A stretch of DNA of 64,000 bases from assembly GCF_003591005.1 (NCBI RefSeq), contig NZ_QYYD01000023.1, forward strand, positions 1-64,000, read 5' to 3'. Position numbers and translations under genes: made by a program. The stretch comes from Rhodopseudomonas palustris (GTDB lineage Bacteria > Pseudomonadota > Alphaproteobacteria > Rhizobiales > Xanthobacteraceae). Shown here piece after piece: positions 62,594 to 64,000 of this stretch; position 1 is the stretch's first letter; every line of letters starts with the position of its first letter. The notes below the pieces were generated by a model. It was not told where the DNA came from and made no database searches. It saw only the letters and a program-made list of their open reading frames with translations.

Positions 62594-64000
62594 GTGAACT
62601 TCAGACAATCGGCACTGAACTGGCGACGGATCGCCGGAATCATGGCGGTCGCAGCAACGGCGGCGTTCGGCGCCGCTTCGACGGCGGCACAGGCCGAGAC
62701 CGTGCTGCGGATGGCCAAGACCTCGATCCCGCGCATTCTCGACCCGCATTTCACCACCAGTTTCACCGAGCGTGACTTCGGCTATCTGATTTACGACACG
62801 CTGTTCGCGGTCGATCACACCTTCACCGTCAAGCCGCAGATGGTCGAGAGCTGGACCGTCAGCGACGACCGCCTCAGCTACACCTTCAAGCTGCGCGACG
62901 GCCTGACGTTTCACAACGGCGCGCCCGTGCGCTCGGCCGATTGTATCGCCTCGATCCAGCGCTGGGCACAGCGCGATGGCATGGGGCAGAAGCTCGCCGG
63001 CCTCACCAAGGAATGGACCGCGGTCGACGACCGCACCTTCAAGCTCACCCTGAGCCGGCCATACGGGTTTGTGCTCGAGACGCTCGGCAAGGTCGGCGCA
63101 TCGGTGCCGTTCATCATGCCGGAGAGCGTGGCAAAGACGCCGATCACCGAAACCATCAAGGACTACACCGGCTCCGGCCCGTTCGTGTTCGATCAGTCCG
63201 CCGGCACCTCCGGCGTCAAGCTGGTGTTTAGGCGCTTCGACAAATACGTGCCGCGCAGCGAGCCGGCCGATTGGGCGACCGGCGGCAAAGTGGCGAAGGT
63301 CGACAAGGTCGAGTGGATCGAATTCCGCGATCCGATGACCGCCGTCAACGCCCTCACCAACCGCGAAATCGACTTCATCCACGAGCTGCCGCACGATCTG
63401 GCGCCACTGCTGGAGAGCGACCGCAAGGTCAAGGTAATGGTCTACAACGAGCTCGGCCAGCTCGGCTTCATCCGCTTCAACAGCCTGTTTCCGCCGTTCA
63501 ACGACGTCAACGCCCGCCGCGCGGTGCTGCTGGCGGTGAACCAGAAGGACTTCCTGCAGGGCCTGGTCGGTAACGAGAAGTATTACAGCGTCTGTCGCTC
63601 GATCTATTCCTGCGGCTCGCCTTACGAAACCGACGCCGGCGTTCCGGCAGTCGACCTCGCCAAGGCCAAGCAGGCGCTGAAGGCGTCGTCCTATGACGGC
63701 TCCCCGATCGTGCAGTTCGCCGCGACCAACAGCGCCACCATCGGGCCGCTCAGCGAAGTACTGACGCGCGTGCTCAAAGACGTGGGCTTCAACGTCAAGG
63801 TCGAGGCGATGGACTTCCAGACCTTCACGCGCAAGCGGCTGTCGCAATCGCCGCCGGCCGACGGCGGCTGGAATATCGCGCTGTCGACCTGGACCGGGCC
63901 GGACGTCGTCGATCCGGTCGTCAACGTCTCGCTCGGCGGCGCCGGTCTGAAGGCGCAATGGGGCTGGCCGAGCCTGCCGGAGATCGACGCGCTGCGCGAC
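62594..64000 (+). CDS. peptide/nickel-type ABC transporter solute-binding protein (partial, runs off the window)
   Basis: 469 codons are present. GTG start at 62594 with GGGGGAG eight bases upstream; the protein begins MNFRQSALNWRRIAGIMAVA and has a Sec signal cut near TAAQA-ET. The mature part shows the SBP_bac_5 pattern: SIPRILDPHFTTSF, LIYDTLFAVD, YTFKLRDGLTFHNG and TGSGPFVF. It should bind an oligopeptide-like or other solute in the periplasm; permease and ATPase genes are expected beyond 64000. It follows the second amidohydrolase by 62 bp, so it belongs to the same transcription unit. Confidence 0.92.
   Translation, partial: MNFRQSALNWRRIAGIMAVAATAAFGAASTAAQAETVLRMAKTSIPRILDPHFTTSFTERDFGYLIYDTLFAVDHTFTVKPQMVESWTVSDDRLSYTFKLRDGLTFHNGAPVRSADCIASIQRWAQRDGMGQKLAGLTKEWTAVDDRTFKLTLSRPYGFVLETLGKVGASVPFIMPESVAKTPITETIKDYTGSGPFVFDQSAGTSGVKLVFRRFDKYVPRSEPADWATGGKVAKVDKVEWIEFRDPMTAVNALTNREIDFIHELPHDLAPLLESDRKVKVMVYNELGQLGFIRFNSLFPPFNDVNARRAVLLAVNQKDFLQGLVGNEKYYSVCRSIYSCGSPYETDAGVPAVDLAKAKQALKASSYDGSPIVQFAATNSATIGPLSEVLTRVLKDVGFNVKVEAMDFQTFTRKRLSQSPPADGGWNIALSTWTGPDVVDPVVNVSLGGAGLKAQWGWPSLPEIDALRD

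Overview
The window is GC-rich alphaproteobacterial DNA. The gene content and order (fdxN-nifB-fdxN operon, fixR-nifA, feoAB, then a cbbF-P-T-A-M operon ending in form II RuBisCO) match a purple non-sulphur bacterium of the Rhodopseudomonas palustris / Bradyrhizobium group. This assignment is by recognition of families and order, not by a database search. Almost every base belongs to metabolic, transport or regulatory genes. I saw no rRNA, tRNA, CRISPR array, phage genes or transposase gene.

Layout. (1) 1-11003, nitrogen fixation. A minus-strand operon starts at a ferredoxin (6192) and runs through nifB, a second ferredoxin, a HesB/IscA protein, a TPR protein, an Fe-S LRV protein, two nifZ-type genes, nifT, an unknown 91-aa protein and a SIR2-like protein. 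It is preceded by a sigma54-type promoter with two perfect TGT-N10-ACA NifA sites. nifA follows, then an SDR gene that is the fixR homologue. Divergent from fixR is a molybdenum-hydroxylase-associated gene that may share a NifA site with it. (2) 11147-13319, feoAB ferrous iron uptake. (3) 14261-20932, the Calvin-cycle operon cbbF-cbbP-cbbT-cbbA-cbbM (minus strand). (4) 21369-31620, an alpha/beta hydrolase, an Fe-type alcohol dehydrogenase, and a urea/short-chain-amide ABC transporter operon with an amidase, a leaderless AmiC-like amide-binding protein and a divergent MarR regulator. (5) 31709-35575, a metallophosphoesterase and a visibly lower-GC cassette (AEC carrier, TSUP permease, divergent pyruvate kinase). 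(6) 36118-41059, an MBL-fold hydrolase and an isoquinoline-oxidoreductase-type molybdenum hydroxylase with its own triheme cytochrome c. (7) 41160-45466, a dehalogenase/epoxide-hydrolase-like enzyme and an Mfd-like helicase paralogue. (8) 45692-64000, a large catabolic gene cluster around a GntR/FCD regulator: branched-chain-type ABC transporter with a fused permease-ATPase, CoxL-like molybdenum hydroxylase, M20 carbamoylase/amidohydrolase, alpha/beta hydrolase, SDR, aminotransferase, two tandem paralogous amidohydrolases, and the start of a peptide-type solute-binding protein that runs off the window.

How they work together. Regions 1-3 join N2 fixation, iron supply and CO2 fixation, which all serve electron disposal and biosynthesis in photoheterotrophic growth. 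Region 4 looks like uptake and hydrolysis of amides or nitrile-derived nitrogen. Region 8 looks like one regulon: I find the same two-box operator, with boxes exactly 21 bp apart centre to centre, in four places in front of its transcription units. Its substrate is not evident; the enzyme set fits oxidation and hydrolytic opening of an N-containing ring followed by transamination, which is inference.

Repeats are prominent: a 132-bp tandem array at the left edge, three copies of a ~215-bp MITE-like element with shared terminal inverted repeats, three copies of a second palindromic family, and several single hairpin elements.
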